Position numbers and translations under genes: made by a program. DNA of 64,000 nt from an uncultured Curvibacter sp. Lineage in GTDB: Bacteria > Pseudomonadota > Gammaproteobacteria > Burkholderiales > Burkholderiaceae_C. The notes beneath the pieces are model-generated. The model worked only from the letters and a program-made list of their open reading frames with translations, ran no database searches and was not told the DNA's origin. Shown here in pieces: positions 7,887 to 17,192 of the stretch. The stretch lies in the NCBI GenBank assembly GCA_903828535.1, contig CAIKMN010000010.1:124001-188000 (forward strand). Reading direction: 5' to 3'. Numbering within the stretch: the first letter of the stretch is position 1; every line of letters begins with the position of its first letter.

Positions 7887-9059
7887 ATGCGTCATCAACC
7901 CAGCACATCCACTTGGAGCCTTGGGCTCATCGCCCTCACCAGTTTGACAGGATGGAGCACCCCCTCGCTGGCCCAGGCTCAAACCCAAACTCAGGCGGTG
8001 CAAATCGTCAAAATTGGCCACGTCGGTCCGATGTCAGGTTCCCAAGCGCATTTTGGTCGTGACAATGAAAACGGTGCCCGCCTAGCGATTGACGAACTCA
8101 ATGCACAAGGTGTGGTGATCGGCGGCAAAAAAATCAAATTCGAACTTCAAGCGGAAGACGACGCCGCAGACCCTAAACAGGGCACCGCGGTGGCTCAAAA
8201 GCTGTGTGACAGCCAGGTGGCCGGCGTGGTGGGGCACCTCAATTCAGGCACCAGCATCCCCGCTTCCAAAATTTACAGCGACTGCGGCATCCCCCACATC
8301 ACGGGCTCCTCGACCAACCCGGACCTGACCAAGCCCGGTTACAAAACCACTTTTCGCTTGATCGCCAACGACAATGAACTGGGTGCAGCCCTTGCCAATT
8401 ACGCCGCTGACACGCTGAAACTAAAGAAGGTCGCCATCATTGACGACCGCACGGCCTACGGGCAGGGCGTTGCCAAGGTTTTCAAACGCGTGGCCCTTGA
8501 AAAAGGCATGACGGTCGTGGATCAACAATTCACCACCGACAAGGCCACCGACTTCATGGCGGTCTTGACCGCCATCAAGTCGAAAAACCCCGATTCGGTT
8601 TTCTTCGGTGGTATGGACCCCCAAGCAGGCCCCATGTTGCGTCAAATGGCTCAATTGGGCATGACCCAAGTCAAGTACTTTGGCGGCGATGGCCTTTGCA
8701 CGGCCCAATTACCGAGCTTGGCAGACCAGGCCAAGACCCTGGACAACGTGGTCTGCGCTGAAGGCGGTTCAGCGCCGGCCAAAATGTCGGGTTTTGAGGC
8801 TTGGCGAAAACGCTACGATACCAAGTACCCGAATCAGTTCCAGATCTACAGCCCTTACACTTACGACGCCACCTTTGTTTTGGTCGACGCCATGAAGCGA
8901 GCCAATTCGGTCGACCCCAAGGTCTACATCCCTTTCATCGGAAAAACCCAATACAAAGGTTTGACCGCCAACATCGCTTTTGAACCCAACGGCGAACTCA
9001 AAAACCCTGCCACGACCTTGTCCGTTTACCGCGACGGCCAGAAAAAAACGGTCAATTGA
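7887..9059 (+). CDS. Branched-chain amino-acid-type ABC transporter substrate-binding protein (LivK family)
   Basis: This 390-residue periplasmic type I binding protein has a signal peptide (residues ~1-30, ending around SLAQA). It then shows KIGHVGPMSGSQAHFGRDNENGARLAIDEL, the usual opening of LivK/LivJ-type proteins, and two alpha/beta lobes. Motifs such as GHLNSGTSIPASKIY and the DDRTAYGQG region fit the fold. It would deliver leucine, isoleucine, valine or a related ligand to a LivHMGF permease, but no permease gene is adjacent, so it is an orphan receptor in this window. A GAGG site precedes the ATG by about eight bases. Ligand identity is unknown. Confidence 0.9.
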   Translation: MRHQPSTSTWSLGLIALTSLTGWSTPSLAQAQTQTQAVQIVKIGHVGPMSGSQAHFGRDNENGARLAIDELNAQGVVIGGKKIKFELQAEDDAADPKQGTAVAQKLCDSQVAGVVGHLNSGTSIPASKIYSDCGIPHITGSSTNPDLTKPGYKTTFRLIANDNELGAALANYAADTLKLKKVAIIDDRTAYGQGVAKVFKRVALEKGMTVVDQQFTTDKATDFMAVLTAIKSKNPDSVFFGGMDPQAGPMLRQMAQLGMTQVKYFGGDGLCTAQLPSLADQAKTLDNVVCAEGGSAPAKMSGFEAWRKRYDTKYPNQFQIYSPYTYDATFVLVDAMKRANSVDPKVYIPFIGKTQYKGLTANIAFEPNGELKNPATTLSVYRDGQKKTVN

Positions 9060-9122
9060 GGCCGTCCTTTGAAGCCGTAGAAATCCTGCCCAATATAGAG
9101 ATCGTTCTCAAGAAATGCAGTT

Positions 9123-9154
9123 ACTAGTCGATTGCTGATACAGTCGTCACTAGT
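9123..9154. repeat. Pair of ACTAGT palindromes upstream of the 9173 gene
   Basis: ACTAGT occurs at 9123-9128 and again at 9149-9154, 26 bases centre to centre, about 2.5 helical turns, in the 113-base gap before the small secreted protein. It may be an operator pair. No regulator can be named. Confidence 0.3.
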
Positions 9155-9172
9155 TGTTAGAGGTTAGTTGTC

Positions 9173-9688
9173 ATGAAGACATTGATTATCTTGGGTTGGA
9201 TCACTGCCGCATCATTAAGCTTCATCACCCCGTCTTGGGCCCAGGGATCTGCCAGCGCAGGCCATGCCGAACACGGTGGCCATGAGCCGACTTTGGAGTT
9301 GGGCTTCGAAGGCGGGGTTGATTCCGGCGCTCATCAAAACTTTTTTGCCATTTCGGTTGCCAAGCCGATCCAGCACACGGGTGCCAAGGTGGTTTTGGAG
9401 TATGCCAACGGCCGTCACGGCGATCTGGGGAGCAACGTGACCTCGGTGAAATTGGTGAAAGAACTTTTCGCCATCGGCCATTTAGAAGTTGGGGGTGTGG
9501 CTGGTTTCGCCCACGCCGTTGAAGCCGACAAAAACGGCAATGGCTGGGTCTTGGGCGCAGAAGCTGCTTATCCCTTGACCGCTTGGGCCGATGCCAAGAT
9601 TGAAGCCACCCGCTTCACGGGTGTGGGTAAATTGCGCGATGAGAAAGCCAATGTGGTTCAAGGCGGCGTGGTCTTGAAGTTTGATTGA
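9173..9688 (+). CDS. Unrecognised small exported protein with His-rich N terminus
   Basis: I do not recognise this 171-residue protein. A signal peptide is clear (MKTLIILGWITAASLSFITPSWAQ, cleavage after WA/Q). The mature N terminus is histidine-rich (GHAEHGGHEP). The rest alternates short glycine-rich and amphipathic stretches such as LELGFEGGVDSGAH, KVVLEYANGR and GWVLGAEAAYPL, and ends VVLKFD. This pattern is compatible with a small outer-membrane beta-barrel or a periplasmic beta protein. The histidines could bind a metal. An AGAGG site lies 9 bases before the ATG. The gene stands alone between livK-like and the 9734 gene and has its own upstream region with two ACTAGT palindromes. Confidence 0.75.
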   Translation: MKTLIILGWITAASLSFITPSWAQGSASAGHAEHGGHEPTLELGFEGGVDSGAHQNFFAISVAKPIQHTGAKVVLEYANGRHGDLGSNVTSVKLVKELFAIGHLEVGGVAGFAHAVEADKNGNGWVLGAEAAYPLTAWADAKIEATRFTGVGKLRDEKANVVQGGVVLKFD

Positions 9689-9733
9689 TGTTGTTGACCC
9701 CTTCCTAAGGTGTCATGATTCGAAAGTAGATAA

Positions 9734-10165
9734 ATGAGCGACTTGCAAGCACGGTTGGACAAATTACGCGCCAGCAACCAAGCCTTAAAAGCCATTACGG
9801 ACAGAATTGATTCTTCAAAAGTGCTGGCCGCTAACGTGGTGGCTGAACTGGATGAGGTGATTGTTAGCCTGCCGGAAGCGGTTTCGTTCAAACCGACTGC
9901 AGCACCAGCACCAGCGCCAGCCCCAGCCCCAGCATCTGTGCCAGCCCCCGTTTTATCGGTTGAAGTGCCAGAGGTGGTTGAGGTGGTTGAGGTTTCGGCA
10001 GAAGCGGAGTCTGAACCTGTTTTCGTGAGAGACGAAGCGCCTCAAGTGGCTGGTGTAACGCCTGTCAAGGTCGAAGTGCCAGAAGAAGAGGCTTCTCCTG
10101 GTCACGCCGAGGAAAGCCTGCAAGTCGAGCCGCCGTCAAAGGTGCGTCGAGAGGGCGGCGCTTGA
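9734..10165 (+). CDS. Unrecognised protein: N-terminal helix plus Pro/Ala/Val/Glu-rich low-complexity tail
   Basis: This 143-residue protein is not recognised. Residues 1-48 look like a regular amphipathic helix region (SDLQARLDKLRASNQALKAI). Residues ~55-67 form a Pro-Ala repeat encoded by a 6-base microsatellite (around 9901-9934). The remainder is acidic and Val/Pro/Glu-rich. It has no signal peptide, no membrane segment and no catalytic motif. A linker or scaffold role is conceivable, but nothing in the sequence supports a specific one. The ribosome site is weak. It is convergent with gabD, six bases apart. Confidence 0.6.
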   Translation: MSDLQARLDKLRASNQALKAITDRIDSSKVLAANVVAELDEVIVSLPEAVSFKPTAAPAPAPAPAPASVPAPVLSVEVPEVVEVVEVSAEAESEPVFVRDEAPQVAGVTPVKVEVPEEEASPGHAEESLQVEPPSKVRREGGA

Positions 10166-10171
10166 AGGCCA

Positions 10172-11713
10172 TTAGGCTTTCAAAATATCCCCTAGGCAAA
10201 GGTACTTGAGCTCGACGTAATCGTCGATGCCGTGGTGGGAACCTTCCCGTCCCAAACCCGATTGTTTAACGCCCCCAAACGGCACGTGCTCTGTGGCAAT
10301 GACACCGGCGTTGATGCCGACCATACCGTATTCCAAGGCCTCGGCAACCCGGAAAATGCGCCCCACATCGCGGCTGTAAAAATAGGACGCCAAACCGAAC
10401 TCGGTGTTGTTGGCTGCGTCGATGGCCTCTTGTTCGGTGTTGAACTTGAAAATGGGCGCCAGAGGGCCGAAGGTTTCTTCGCGAGCGCACAGCATGTCGG
10501 CGGTGGCGTCGGCCAGCACCGTGGGGGCGATGAATAGGCCGCTTTGCTGGGTTTGCGCTTGATTGCCACCCACCACCACCCGAGCGCCTTTGGCCACCGC
10601 ATCGGCGATGTGTCGCTCCACTTTTTGCACAGCAGCAGGTTCGATCAAAGGGCCTTGGGTCACGCCCGCTTCAAAGCCATTGCCGACCTTCAAGGTGCGC
10701 ACCTTCGCTGCAAATTTTTCAACAAAGGCGTCGTAAACCCCCGCTTGAACATAGAGCCGGTTGGCACACACGCAGGTTTGGCCAGCGTTGCGGTATTTGC
10801 TGGCGAGGGCCCCTTCGACGGCGCTGTCGAGGTCCGCGTCATCGAACACAATGAACGGCGCGTTGCCCCCGAGTTCTAACGACATTTTTTTCACCGTCGG
10901 CGCGCTTTGGGCCATCAAAATGCGGCCCACTTCCGTGCTCCCCGTGAAGCTGATGTGGCGCACGGTGTCGCTGGCGCACAGTGCTTTGCCAATGGCAATG
11001 CTGTTGTCGCTGTCGGCGCTGAGGAGGTTCAAAACGCCCGCGGGCAGACCTGCGCGCAGCGCCAGTTCTGCCGCGGCCAGCGCCGTCAGCGGCGTGTGTT
11101 CCGCGGGCTTGATGATGACCGGGCAACCGGCCGCCAAGGCGGGCGCTACTTTGCGGGTAATCATGGCGAGCGGGAAGTTCCACGGCGTGATGGCGGCGCA
11201 AACGCCAATCGGCTGCTTCAAGACCATCAAGCGGCGGTTGTTGTCGAATGGGGGCAAGGTTTCACCGTTCACGCGTTTGGCTTCTTCGGCAAACCATTCA
11301 ACAAAACTGGCCGCGTAGGCGACTTCGCCCTTGGCTTCTGCAAAGGGCTTGCCTTGCTCGGCGGTCATGATGCGGGCCAGGTCCGCTTGGTGCTGCATCA
11401 GCAGTTGGAACCATTTCAACAAAATCGCGTGGCGTTGCTTGGCGGTCATCGTGCGCCAAGCGGGCCAGGCCGCGTTGGCCGCTGAAATGGCTTGCTCGGC
11501 TTCGGCGGGGCCTAAATTGGCCACATCGGCGAGTTTTTGGCCGGTGGCGGGGTCGAACACGTCAAAGCGGCGGGTGCCAGTCACCCACACGCCGTTGATC
11601 AGGGCATCGGTTTTGAGCAGGCTGGGGTCGTTCAGAGCGGCCAGAGGAGAAGAGGCCACCTGAGTGGCATTCGCGGGGGCAATCCCAGGATCATTTGCGG
11701 TGGCAATCGACAT
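10172..11713 (-). CDS. gabD: NAD(P)-dependent succinate-semialdehyde dehydrogenase
   Basis: This aldehyde dehydrogenase of 513 residues oxidises succinate semialdehyde to succinate, feeding GABA and related compounds into the TCA cycle. The NAD(P)-binding segment ITPWNFPLAMITRK, FTGSTEVGR, the general-base glutamate in SLELGGNAPF and the catalytic cysteine in NAGQTCVCANR are all present. The overall register and the C-terminal HHGIDDYVELKYLC match GabD rather than other ALDHs. The N terminus is about 25 residues longer than E. coli GabD. An AAGGA site lies five bases before the ATG. It stands alone, with alaS divergent. Confidence 0.93.
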   Translation of the reverse strand: MSIATANDPGIAPANATQVASSPLAALNDPSLLKTDALINGVWVTGTRRFDVFDPATGQKLADVANLGPAEAEQAISAANAAWPAWRTMTAKQRHAILLKWFQLLMQHQADLARIMTAEQGKPFAEAKGEVAYAASFVEWFAEEAKRVNGETLPPFDNNRRLMVLKQPIGVCAAITPWNFPLAMITRKVAPALAAGCPVIIKPAEHTPLTALAAAELALRAGLPAGVLNLLSADSDNSIAIGKALCASDTVRHISFTGSTEVGRILMAQSAPTVKKMSLELGGNAPFIVFDDADLDSAVEGALASKYRNAGQTCVCANRLYVQAGVYDAFVEKFAAKVRTLKVGNGFEAGVTQGPLIEPAAVQKVERHIADAVAKGARVVVGGNQAQTQQSGLFIAPTVLADATADMLCAREETFGPLAPIFKFNTEQEAIDAANNTEFGLASYFYSRDVGRIFRVAEALEYGMVGINAGVIATEHVPFGGVKQSGLGREGSHHGIDDYVELKYLCLGDILKA

Positions 11714-11782
11714 GGCGGTCCTTGAAGCAGGAATAGGGGGGAATAACGGTTAGAAGACGGCTTGGATGAAGCTTAGGAAGCG

Positions 11783-11820
11783 AAGGAGGCGGAGGAGGCG
11801 GAGGAGGCGGAGGAGGCGGT
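11783..11820 (+). repeat. GGAGGCGGA 9-nt tandem repeat (about 4 copies) in the gabD/alaS gap
   Basis: Four near-perfect copies of the purine-only-except-C 9-mer GGAGGCGGA lie immediately upstream of the alaS -10 element, where a -35 box would be expected. The closely spaced GG pairs could form a two-tetrad G-quadruplex on this strand. Copy number is likely to be polymorphic. Confidence 0.8.
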
Positions 11821-11833
11821 GAGAGCGAAAAAC

Positions 11834-11839
11834 TATAAT
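11834..11839 (+). promoter_or_regulatory. Consensus -10 TATAAT 6 nt before alaS ATG
   Basis: The sequence reads TATAAT-TGAAGT-ATG. The hexamer is a perfect sigma70 -10 element and the spacing places +1 on the A of the start codon. No Shine-Dalgarno sequence and no TTGACA-like -35 are visible; the -35 zone is occupied by the GGAGGCGGA repeat. Confidence 0.5.
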
Positions 11840-11845
11840 TGAAGT

Positions 11846-14485
11846 ATGACTCAAACGCCAAAACCTGTCACGTCCGTTGCCGACATTCGCCAAACCTTTT
11901 TGAACTTCTTTGCCGACAAGGGACACACCATCGTCCCTTCAAGCTCTCTGGTGCCGGTGAACGACCCCACCTTGATGTTCACCAACTCCGGCATGGTCCA
12001 GTTCAAGGACGTGTTTTTGGGCACTGACAAGCGCCCTTACGTGCGCGCCACCTCTGTCCAAGCTTGCCTGAGAGCGGGCGGCAAACACAACGATTTGGAA
12101 AACGTCGGCTACACCGCCCGTCACCACACTTTTTTTGAAATGCTGGGCAACTGGAGCTTTGGCGACTATTTCAAGCGCGACTCGTTAAAGTGGGCTTGGG
12201 AACTGCTGACCCAAGTTTACCAATTGCCCGCCGAAAAATTGTGGGCCACGGTCTACATCGATGACGACGAGGCTTACGACATCTGGACGAAAGAAATCGG
12301 CTTGCCGCCCGAACGCGTGGTGCGAATTGGCGACAACAAGGGCGCGAAATACGCTTCGGACAACTTCTGGATGATGGCCGACACGGGGCCCTGTGGCCCT
12401 TGTTCTGAAATCTTCTTTGACCATGGACCCGAAGTCGCTGGCGGCCCACCCGGCAGCCCCGACGCCGACGGCGACCGCTACATTGAAATCTGGAACAACG
12501 TCTTCATGCAGTTCGACATGCAAACCGATGGCTCCGTCAAACCGCTGCCAGCGCCTTGCGTTGACACCGGCATGGGCTTGGAGCGGTTGGCGGCGATATT
12601 GCAGCACGTTCACAGCAACTATGAAATTGACCTGTTCGACAACCTCATCCAAGCGGCTGCCCGCGAAACCGGTGAGAAAGACCTGGGTCACAAAAGCCTG
12701 CGTGTGATTGCCGACCACATCCGCGCGACGGCCTTTTTGGTGAGTGACGGCGTCATTCCTTCCAACGAAGGTCGAGGTTATGTGCAGCGTCGCATCGTGC
12801 GTCGCGCCATTCGGCACGGTTATAAGTTGGGCCAAAAAACCCCGTTTTTCCACAAACTGGTGAAAGACCTCGTGGCCTTGATGGGCGATGCCTACCCCAA
12901 GTTGCGCGAAGACGAAAAGCGCATCACCGATGTTTTGAAGGCAGAAGAAGAGCGCTTCTTTGAGACCTTGGCGAATGGCATGGAAATCTTGGATGCGGCC
13001 TTGGCCGAGGGGGCCAAGACACTGCCAGGCGAAGTCGCCTTCAAGCTGCACGACACCTATGGTTTTCCGCTGGATTTGTCAGCCGACGTCTGCCGCGAGC
13101 GCGACGTTGAAGTGGATGAAGACGGCTTCAAGCTGGCCATGGACAAGCAAAAAGCCCAGGCCCGCGCCGCTGGCAAGTTCAAGATGGACCGCGCACTGGA
13201 TTACACCGGCGCTGGCAACACCTTTGTCGGTTACGAACAACTCGAAGCCCCTGCCAAGGTCGTTGCGCTTTACCTTGACGGAACGCCCGTCACGGAAATG
13301 CGCACGGGACAAACCGGCATCGTCGTCTTGGACACCACGCCTTTCTATGCCGAGAGCGGCGGGCAAGTGGGGGACGAGGGCGTGATTCGGTCTGGGACAG
13401 CGGCCTTTGAGGTGGGCGACACCTTGAAGATCAAAGCCGATGTCTTTGGCCACCACGGCACGTTGGAGAAGGGTTCGCTCAAGCTGGGCGACGCCGTGAC
13501 CGCTGTGGTCAACACCCCCGTTCGTGCTGCCACGATGCGCAACCATTCGGCAACCCACCTTTTGCACAAGGCCTTGCGCGAAGTGCTCGGCGACCATGTT
13601 CAACAAAAAGGCTCCTTGGTGAATGCCGAGCGAACCCGCTTTGACTTCGCCCACAACGCCCCGGTGACCGACGCGCAAATTCGCGAGATTGAAGCCCGTG
13701 TCAATGCTGAAATTTTGGCCAACCCGGCGACTCAAGCCCGAGTGATGGACATTGAATCGGCGCAAAAAACGGGCGCCATGATGCTGTTTGGTGAAAAGTA
13801 CGGCGAAACGGTTCGCGTGCTCGACATCGGCAGCAGCCGAGAGTTGTGTGGGGGCACCCATGTCCAACGCACCGGCGACATTGGTCTGTTTAAAGTGGTG
13901 GGCGAAGGCGGTGTTGCCGCCGGCGTGCGCCGCATTGAAGCCGTCACGGGCGTCAATGCGCTTGCCTATTTGCAGAGCTTGGAAACCACCGTCCAACAAG
14001 CGGCAGGTACTTTGAAATCCCCTCCAGCCGAATTGCAAAGCCGTTTGACCCAGGTGTTGGAGCAGGTTAAGTCACTTGAAAAAGAAGTGACCGCTTTGAA
14101 GGGCAAGCTGGCTTCTTCCCAAGGGGACGAGTTGATGGGACAAGCGGTGGAACTTCACGGCGTGAAGGTTTTGGCCGCCTTGCTCGAAGGGGCCGACGCC
14201 AAAACCCTGCGCGACACCATGGACAAGCTGAAAGACAAGCTCAAAACCGCCGCCATTGTGCTGGCCGCGGTGGACGGCGGCAAAGTGCAGTTGGCCGCTG
14301 GCGTCACCGCCGACACGATTGGCAAGTTGAAAGCCGGCGAGTTGGTGAACTTCGTCGCCAGCCAAGTGGGCGGCAAAGGCGGCGGCAAACCCGACTTGGC
14401 CATGGCGGGTGGCACCGATTCCACGGGCCTGAACCGGGCCTTGGCCTCGGTGCCTGGCTGGGTACAAGCCCAGCTTGGCGGCTAA
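11846..14485 (+). CDS. alaS: Alanyl-tRNA synthetase
   Basis: AlaRS, 879 residues, charges tRNA-Ala. The class II catalytic core is at the N terminus ([34 protein letters not shown]). The editing domain contains [11 protein letters not shown] (about residue 566) and CGGTH (about 668), which form the zinc site that hydrolyses mischarged Ser/Gly. The C-Ala domain ends at [15 protein letters not shown]. Length and domain order are normal. The protein start aligns with the family. The gene appears to lack an untranslated leader (see the -10 element). It is convergent with the class II aldolase gene, one base apart. Confidence 0.97.
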   Translation: MTQTPKPVTSVADIRQTFLNFFADKGHTIVPSSSLVPVNDPTLMFTNSGMVQFKDVFLGTDKRPYVRATSVQACLRAGGKHNDLENVGYTARHHTFFEMLGNWSFGDYFKRDSLKWAWELLTQVYQLPAEKLWATVYIDDDEAYDIWTKEIGLPPERVVRIGDNKGAKYASDNFWMMADTGPCGPCSEIFFDHGPEVAGGPPGSPDADGDRYIEIWNNVFMQFDMQTDGSVKPLPAPCVDTGMGLERLAAILQHVHSNYEIDLFDNLIQAAARETGEKDLGHKSLRVIADHIRATAFLVSDGVIPSNEGRGYVQRRIVRRAIRHGYKLGQKTPFFHKLVKDLVALMGDAYPKLREDEKRITDVLKAEEERFFETLANGMEILDAALAEGAKTLPGEVAFKLHDTYGFPLDLSADVCRERDVEVDEDGFKLAMDKQKAQARAAGKFKMDRALDYTGAGNTFVGYEQLEAPAKVVALYLDGTPVTEMRTGQTGIVVLDTTPFYAESGGQVGDEGVIRSGTAAFEVGDTLKIKADVFGHHGTLEKGSLKLGDAVTAVVNTPVRAATMRNHSATHLLHKALREVLGDHVQQKGSLVNAERTRFDFAHNAPVTDAQIREIEARVNAEILANPATQARVMDIESAQKTGAMMLFGEKYGETVRVLDIGSSRELCGGTHVQRTGDIGLFKVVGEGGVAAGVRRIEAVTGVNALAYLQSLETTVQQAAGTLKSPPAELQSRLTQVLEQVKSLEKEVTALKGKLASSQGDELMGQAVELHGVKVLAALLEGADAKTLRDTMDKLKDKLKTAAIVLAAVDGGKVQLAAGVTADTIGKLKAGELVNFVASQVGGKGGGKPDLAMAGGTDSTGLNRALASVPGWVQAQLGG

Positions 14486-14486
14486 T

Positions 14487-15260
14487 TTAGTCTTTGTAAG
14501 ACGGGTCCAAACGGTCGGCCTTGCGAAGCAAGGCCGGCCAAGCGAACAGGCCCCCTTGGCCGTTGGACTGCACTTTCATGGCGTGGGCCACACCATCGAT
14601 GATGCGCGGGTCAACTGTCGTCAAGTCTTGGCCACCGGCGAGTGCATCCACTTGAATTTTGCAGGCGCTCTCGAAAATATACATGGCCAAGAAAGCATCG
14701 GCCACCGTTTTGCCGACGGTCAGTAAGCCATGGTTGCGCAGCATCAAGAAGTTGGCATGGCCCAAGTTGGCTTGTAAACGGGCTTTCTCGTCGTCACGGA
14801 TCGCGATGCCTTCGTAATTGTGATAAGCCAAAGAGCCCAACACCAAGGTGGATTGCTGGCTAATGGGCAAAAGGCCGTTCTTTTGGGCACTGACGCCGAC
14901 ACCCGCCCGGGTGTGGGTGTGGAGTACACAGGTGGCGTCGTGACGCACTTCATGCACGGCGCTGTGGATCACGAATCCAGCGGGGTTGACGGGGTAGGGG
15001 CTGTCGATGACCTTGTTGCACTGCATGTCGATCTTGACCAAGCTGGAAGCGGTGATTTCATCAAACATCAGGCCGTAAGGGTTGATCAGGAACTGGGGCT
15101 CAGGGCCACTGACCGACTCGGGCAGCTTGGCGCTGATGTGCGTGTAGATCAGGTCGCTCCAACCGTAGGCGGCCACCAATCGGTAGCAAGCGGCCAGGTC
15201 AACGCGGAGTTGCCATTCTTCTGGGGTGACTTTGTCCTTGAGGCTGCTGAGGTTGTGCAT
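14487..15260 (-). CDS. Class II aldolase/adducin family protein
   Basis: This 257-residue protein belongs to the zinc-dependent class II aldolase/adducin superfamily. Likely metal ligands are in LHTHTRAG (two His) and LRNHGLLTVG (third His). HSAVHEVR lies just before the first pair. Relatives include fuculose- and ribulose-phosphate aldolases and many uncharacterised enzymes; the sequence resembles the broad 'class II aldolase' group common in Burkholderiales, whose substrate is unknown. A good AGGAG site precedes the ATG by seven bases. No sugar-pathway genes are nearby. Confidence 0.85.
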   Translation of the reverse strand: MHNLSSLKDKVTPEEWQLRVDLAACYRLVAAYGWSDLIYTHISAKLPESVSGPEPQFLINPYGLMFDEITASSLVKIDMQCNKVIDSPYPVNPAGFVIHSAVHEVRHDATCVLHTHTRAGVGVSAQKNGLLPISQQSTLVLGSLAYHNYEGIAIRDDEKARLQANLGHANFLMLRNHGLLTVGKTVADAFLAMYIFESACKIQVDALAGGQDLTTVDPRIIDGVAHAMKVQSNGQGGLFAWPALLRKADRLDPSYKD

Positions 15261-15319
15261 GGGGTGTCTCCTGCGTTTGTATTTGAATTAAATCATCTTG
15301 CCTCAAAAAAGCCGGTTTG

Positions 15320-16120
15320 TTAAGTTCGGATGAACACCAAGTCCCACACCCCATGGCCCAAACGCAGGCCGCGTTTTTCGAACTTGGTCAAAGGGCGGTA
15401 ATCGGGTTTGGGGGCAAAGCCGCCCAGACCCACAACCGACTCGGGCGTCTCGCATTGGCTGTTTTTGAGCCTGGGTTCTGCACTCAAGACCTGCAAAATT
15501 TGCTGGGCATAAGGCGCCCAGTCAGTGGCGCAATGCAGATAGCCGCCCGGCTTCAAGCGAGCCGCTAACTTGGACACCAAGGGCGACTGGATCAGTCGGC
15601 GTTTGTTGTGGCGTGTTTTGTGCCAAGGGTCTGGGAAAAAGATGTGAACGCCGTCCAAACTGTTTTCGGGCAACATGTGGTCAATCACTTCCACGGCGTC
15701 GTGCTGAAAGATGCGCAAGTTGCTCAGTGAGCGCTCACCGATCAACTTCAGCAACGCCCCGACGCCCGGCTCATGCACTTCGCAGCCAATGAAATCGGTG
15801 TCCGGCAACAGCCCTGCAATGTGGGCCGTGGCGTCGCCCATGCCAAAGCCAATTTCCAAGACCAGCGGGGCTGAGCGGCCAAATGTGGCTTGAAAGTCGA
15901 GCGGCTGTGTTTGGTAAGGCAATACAAACTGCTGGCCATAGAGCTCGAAAGCCTTGGCTTGACCGAGGGTGGTGCGCCCCGCGCGTTTGACAAAGCTTTT
16001 GATGGTGCGGCGAAAGGGAATATCAGGCAGCGAGGTCGGCTCTGCGGCTTCTGAGGATTCTGGGGTTTCGGGAGACTCGGGAGACTCGGTAGTCTCGGTA
16101 GTTGAGGGCGCTTCATTCAT
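15320..16120 (-). CDS. trmB: tRNA (guanine-N7-)-methyltransferase
   Basis: TrmB, 266 residues, uses SAM to make m7G46 in tRNA. The SAM-binding loop is [16 protein letters not shown], followed by [13 protein letters not shown] and the family signature [16 protein letters not shown]. The first ~35 residues are Thr/Ser/Pro/Glu-rich and are encoded partly by a 9-nt tandem repeat; they precede the conserved core and are probably disordered. TAAAAT sits exactly 6 nt before the ATG with no ribosome site. It is downstream of gluQ on the same strand, separated by a 97-base gap with a 14-bp duplication. Confidence 0.95.
   Translation of the reverse strand: MNEAPSTTETTESPESPETPESSEAAEPTSLPDIPFRRTIKSFVKRAGRTTLGQAKAFELYGQQFVLPYQTQPLDFQATFGRSAPLVLEIGFGMGDATAHIAGLLPDTDFIGCEVHEPGVGALLKLIGERSLSNLRIFQHDAVEVIDHMLPENSLDGVHIFFPDPWHKTRHNKRRLIQSPLVSKLAARLKPGGYLHCATDWAPYAQQILQVLSAEPRLKNSQCETPESVVGLGGFAPKPDYRPLTKFEKRGLRLGHGVWDLVFIRT
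16072..16107 (-). repeat. 9-nt in-frame tandem repeat in trmB N terminus
   Basis: Four 9-base units on the plus strand (gagactcgg, gagactcgg, tagtctcgg, tagttgagg) encode the Ser/Thr/Glu/Pro-rich N terminus of TrmB. The repeat stays in frame and lies outside the conserved methyltransferase fold. Confidence 0.8.
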
Positions 16121-16126
16121 GACGCG

Positions 16127-16132
16127 ATTTTA
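16127..16132 (-). promoter_or_regulatory. -10-like TAAAAT 6 nt before trmB ATG
   Basis: The minus strand reads TAAAAT-CGCGTC-ATG with no Shine-Dalgarno, consistent with a leaderless transcript. A TTGGAT lies 14 bases further upstream, closer than a normal -35. Confidence 0.4.
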
Positions 16133-16156
16133 GAAGCTGGAACCCGATCCAACTCG

Positions 16157-16184
16157 ACCCCTCCGAACCCACCCCTCCGAACCC
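16157..16184. repeat. 14-bp perfect tandem duplication between gluQ and trmB
   Basis: ACCCCTCCGAACCC occurs twice in direct succession (16157-16170, 16171-16184) in the 97-base gap between the gluQ stop and the trmB start. Apart from the trmB -10-like element and this duplication I see nothing in the gap. Confidence 0.8.
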
Positions 16185-16217
16185 ATGCCTGATGAACCTT
16201 GACTGATCAGCGCCCTG

Positions 16218-17192
16218 TTAATCGGGACCTTCCATGAGCGTCTGCCACTTCTCTTGCCATTCTTGACACCAGCCATGCAGTGCCTCGGCCAGGCTTGTGC
16301 TGTCGCCTCGACCCACGGCACGGCTCAAACCCAGTCGCGCTGCCGCTGATTGCAACGCATCAAGTGCTTGGGCGGGCGTGTCCGTCTGCACGGCCATGGC
16401 ACCATGCTGCTTCGAGAGTTTCTCGCCGCCGGCATCTCGGACAAGGGGCAAGTGCAAGTAACGCGGTGTGGGCAGCCCGAGCGCTTGCTGCAAAGCGATT
16501 TGACGGGCGGTGTTGTCGGCCAGATCTTCTCCGCGCACCACATCGGTGATGCCTTGCTCGGCGTCGTCCACCACAACCGCCAATTGGTAAGCCCAAAGGC
16601 CGTCGGCGCGTTTCAAGACAAAGTCGCCCACTTCGGTGGCGACCCGCTGTTGTTGCGACCCGAGCCGGCGGTCTTGCCAATCAAAATGGGCGTGTTGTTG
16701 CGTCTGGAAGCGCCAAGCCACAGGCCTTTCACGCTCTGCCAGTGGCGGTGTCACCGAGGCAGGGTGGACCGCGAGGGGCGATTTCGGCCTGCAAGTGCCT
16801 GGGTAAACCGCAATGTGGTGGCGAGATGGCGGCACGCCTTGCGCATTCAGCCTGTCCGTGATTTGTTTTCGGGTGCACGAGCAGGGGTAGCACGCGCCTG
16901 TTTTTTTCAGCTGTTCCAGTGCGGTCACGTAAAGCGCGCTTCTTTGCGACTGCCAGACGGGGGGGGAATCTGGGTGCAGGCCGCAGTCGGCCAGCTGTTT
17001 CAGAATCCACCCGTCGGCACCCACCGCACAACGAGGTGGGTCGATGTCCTCAATGCGAACCAGCCACTTGCCTCGTTGGGCTTTCGCATCGAGCCAACTG
17101 GCCAAGGCCGCCACCAAAGAGCCTGCATGCAAGGGGCCGGTGGGCGAAGGGGCAAATCGGCCACGGTAATTTGAACTTTGAGACTTAACCAT
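16218..17192 (-). CDS. gluQ: Glutamyl-Q tRNA(Asp) synthetase
   Basis: GluQ is a truncated GluRS paralogue (324 residues here) that attaches glutamate to the queuosine base at position 34 of tRNA-Asp; it lacks the anticodon-binding domain. Visible features are [19 protein letters not shown] (HIGH-equivalent), a zinc-binding CYPCSC, and KLSKQHGA (KMSKS-equivalent). The ATG at 17192 lies within the last codons of the upstream lysR gene (8-base overlap); the track start at 17195 is a TTG one codon earlier. [14 protein letters not shown] insertion lies between the zinc motif and the core. The overlap suggests co-transcription with lysR. Confidence 0.94.
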   Translation of the reverse strand: MVKSQSSNYRGRFAPSPTGPLHAGSLVAALASWLDAKAQRGKWLVRIEDIDPPRCAVGADGWILKQLADCGLHPDSPPVWQSQRSALYVTALEQLKKTGACYPCSCTRKQITDRLNAQGVPPSRHHIAVYPGTCRPKSPLAVHPASVTPPLAERERPVAWRFQTQQHAHFDWQDRRLGSQQQRVATEVGDFVLKRADGLWAYQLAVVVDDAEQGITDVVRGEDLADNTARQIALQQALGLPTPRYLHLPLVRDAGGEKLSKQHGAMAVQTDTPAQALDALQSAAARLGLSRAVGRGDSTSLAEALHGWCQEWQEKWQTLMEGPD

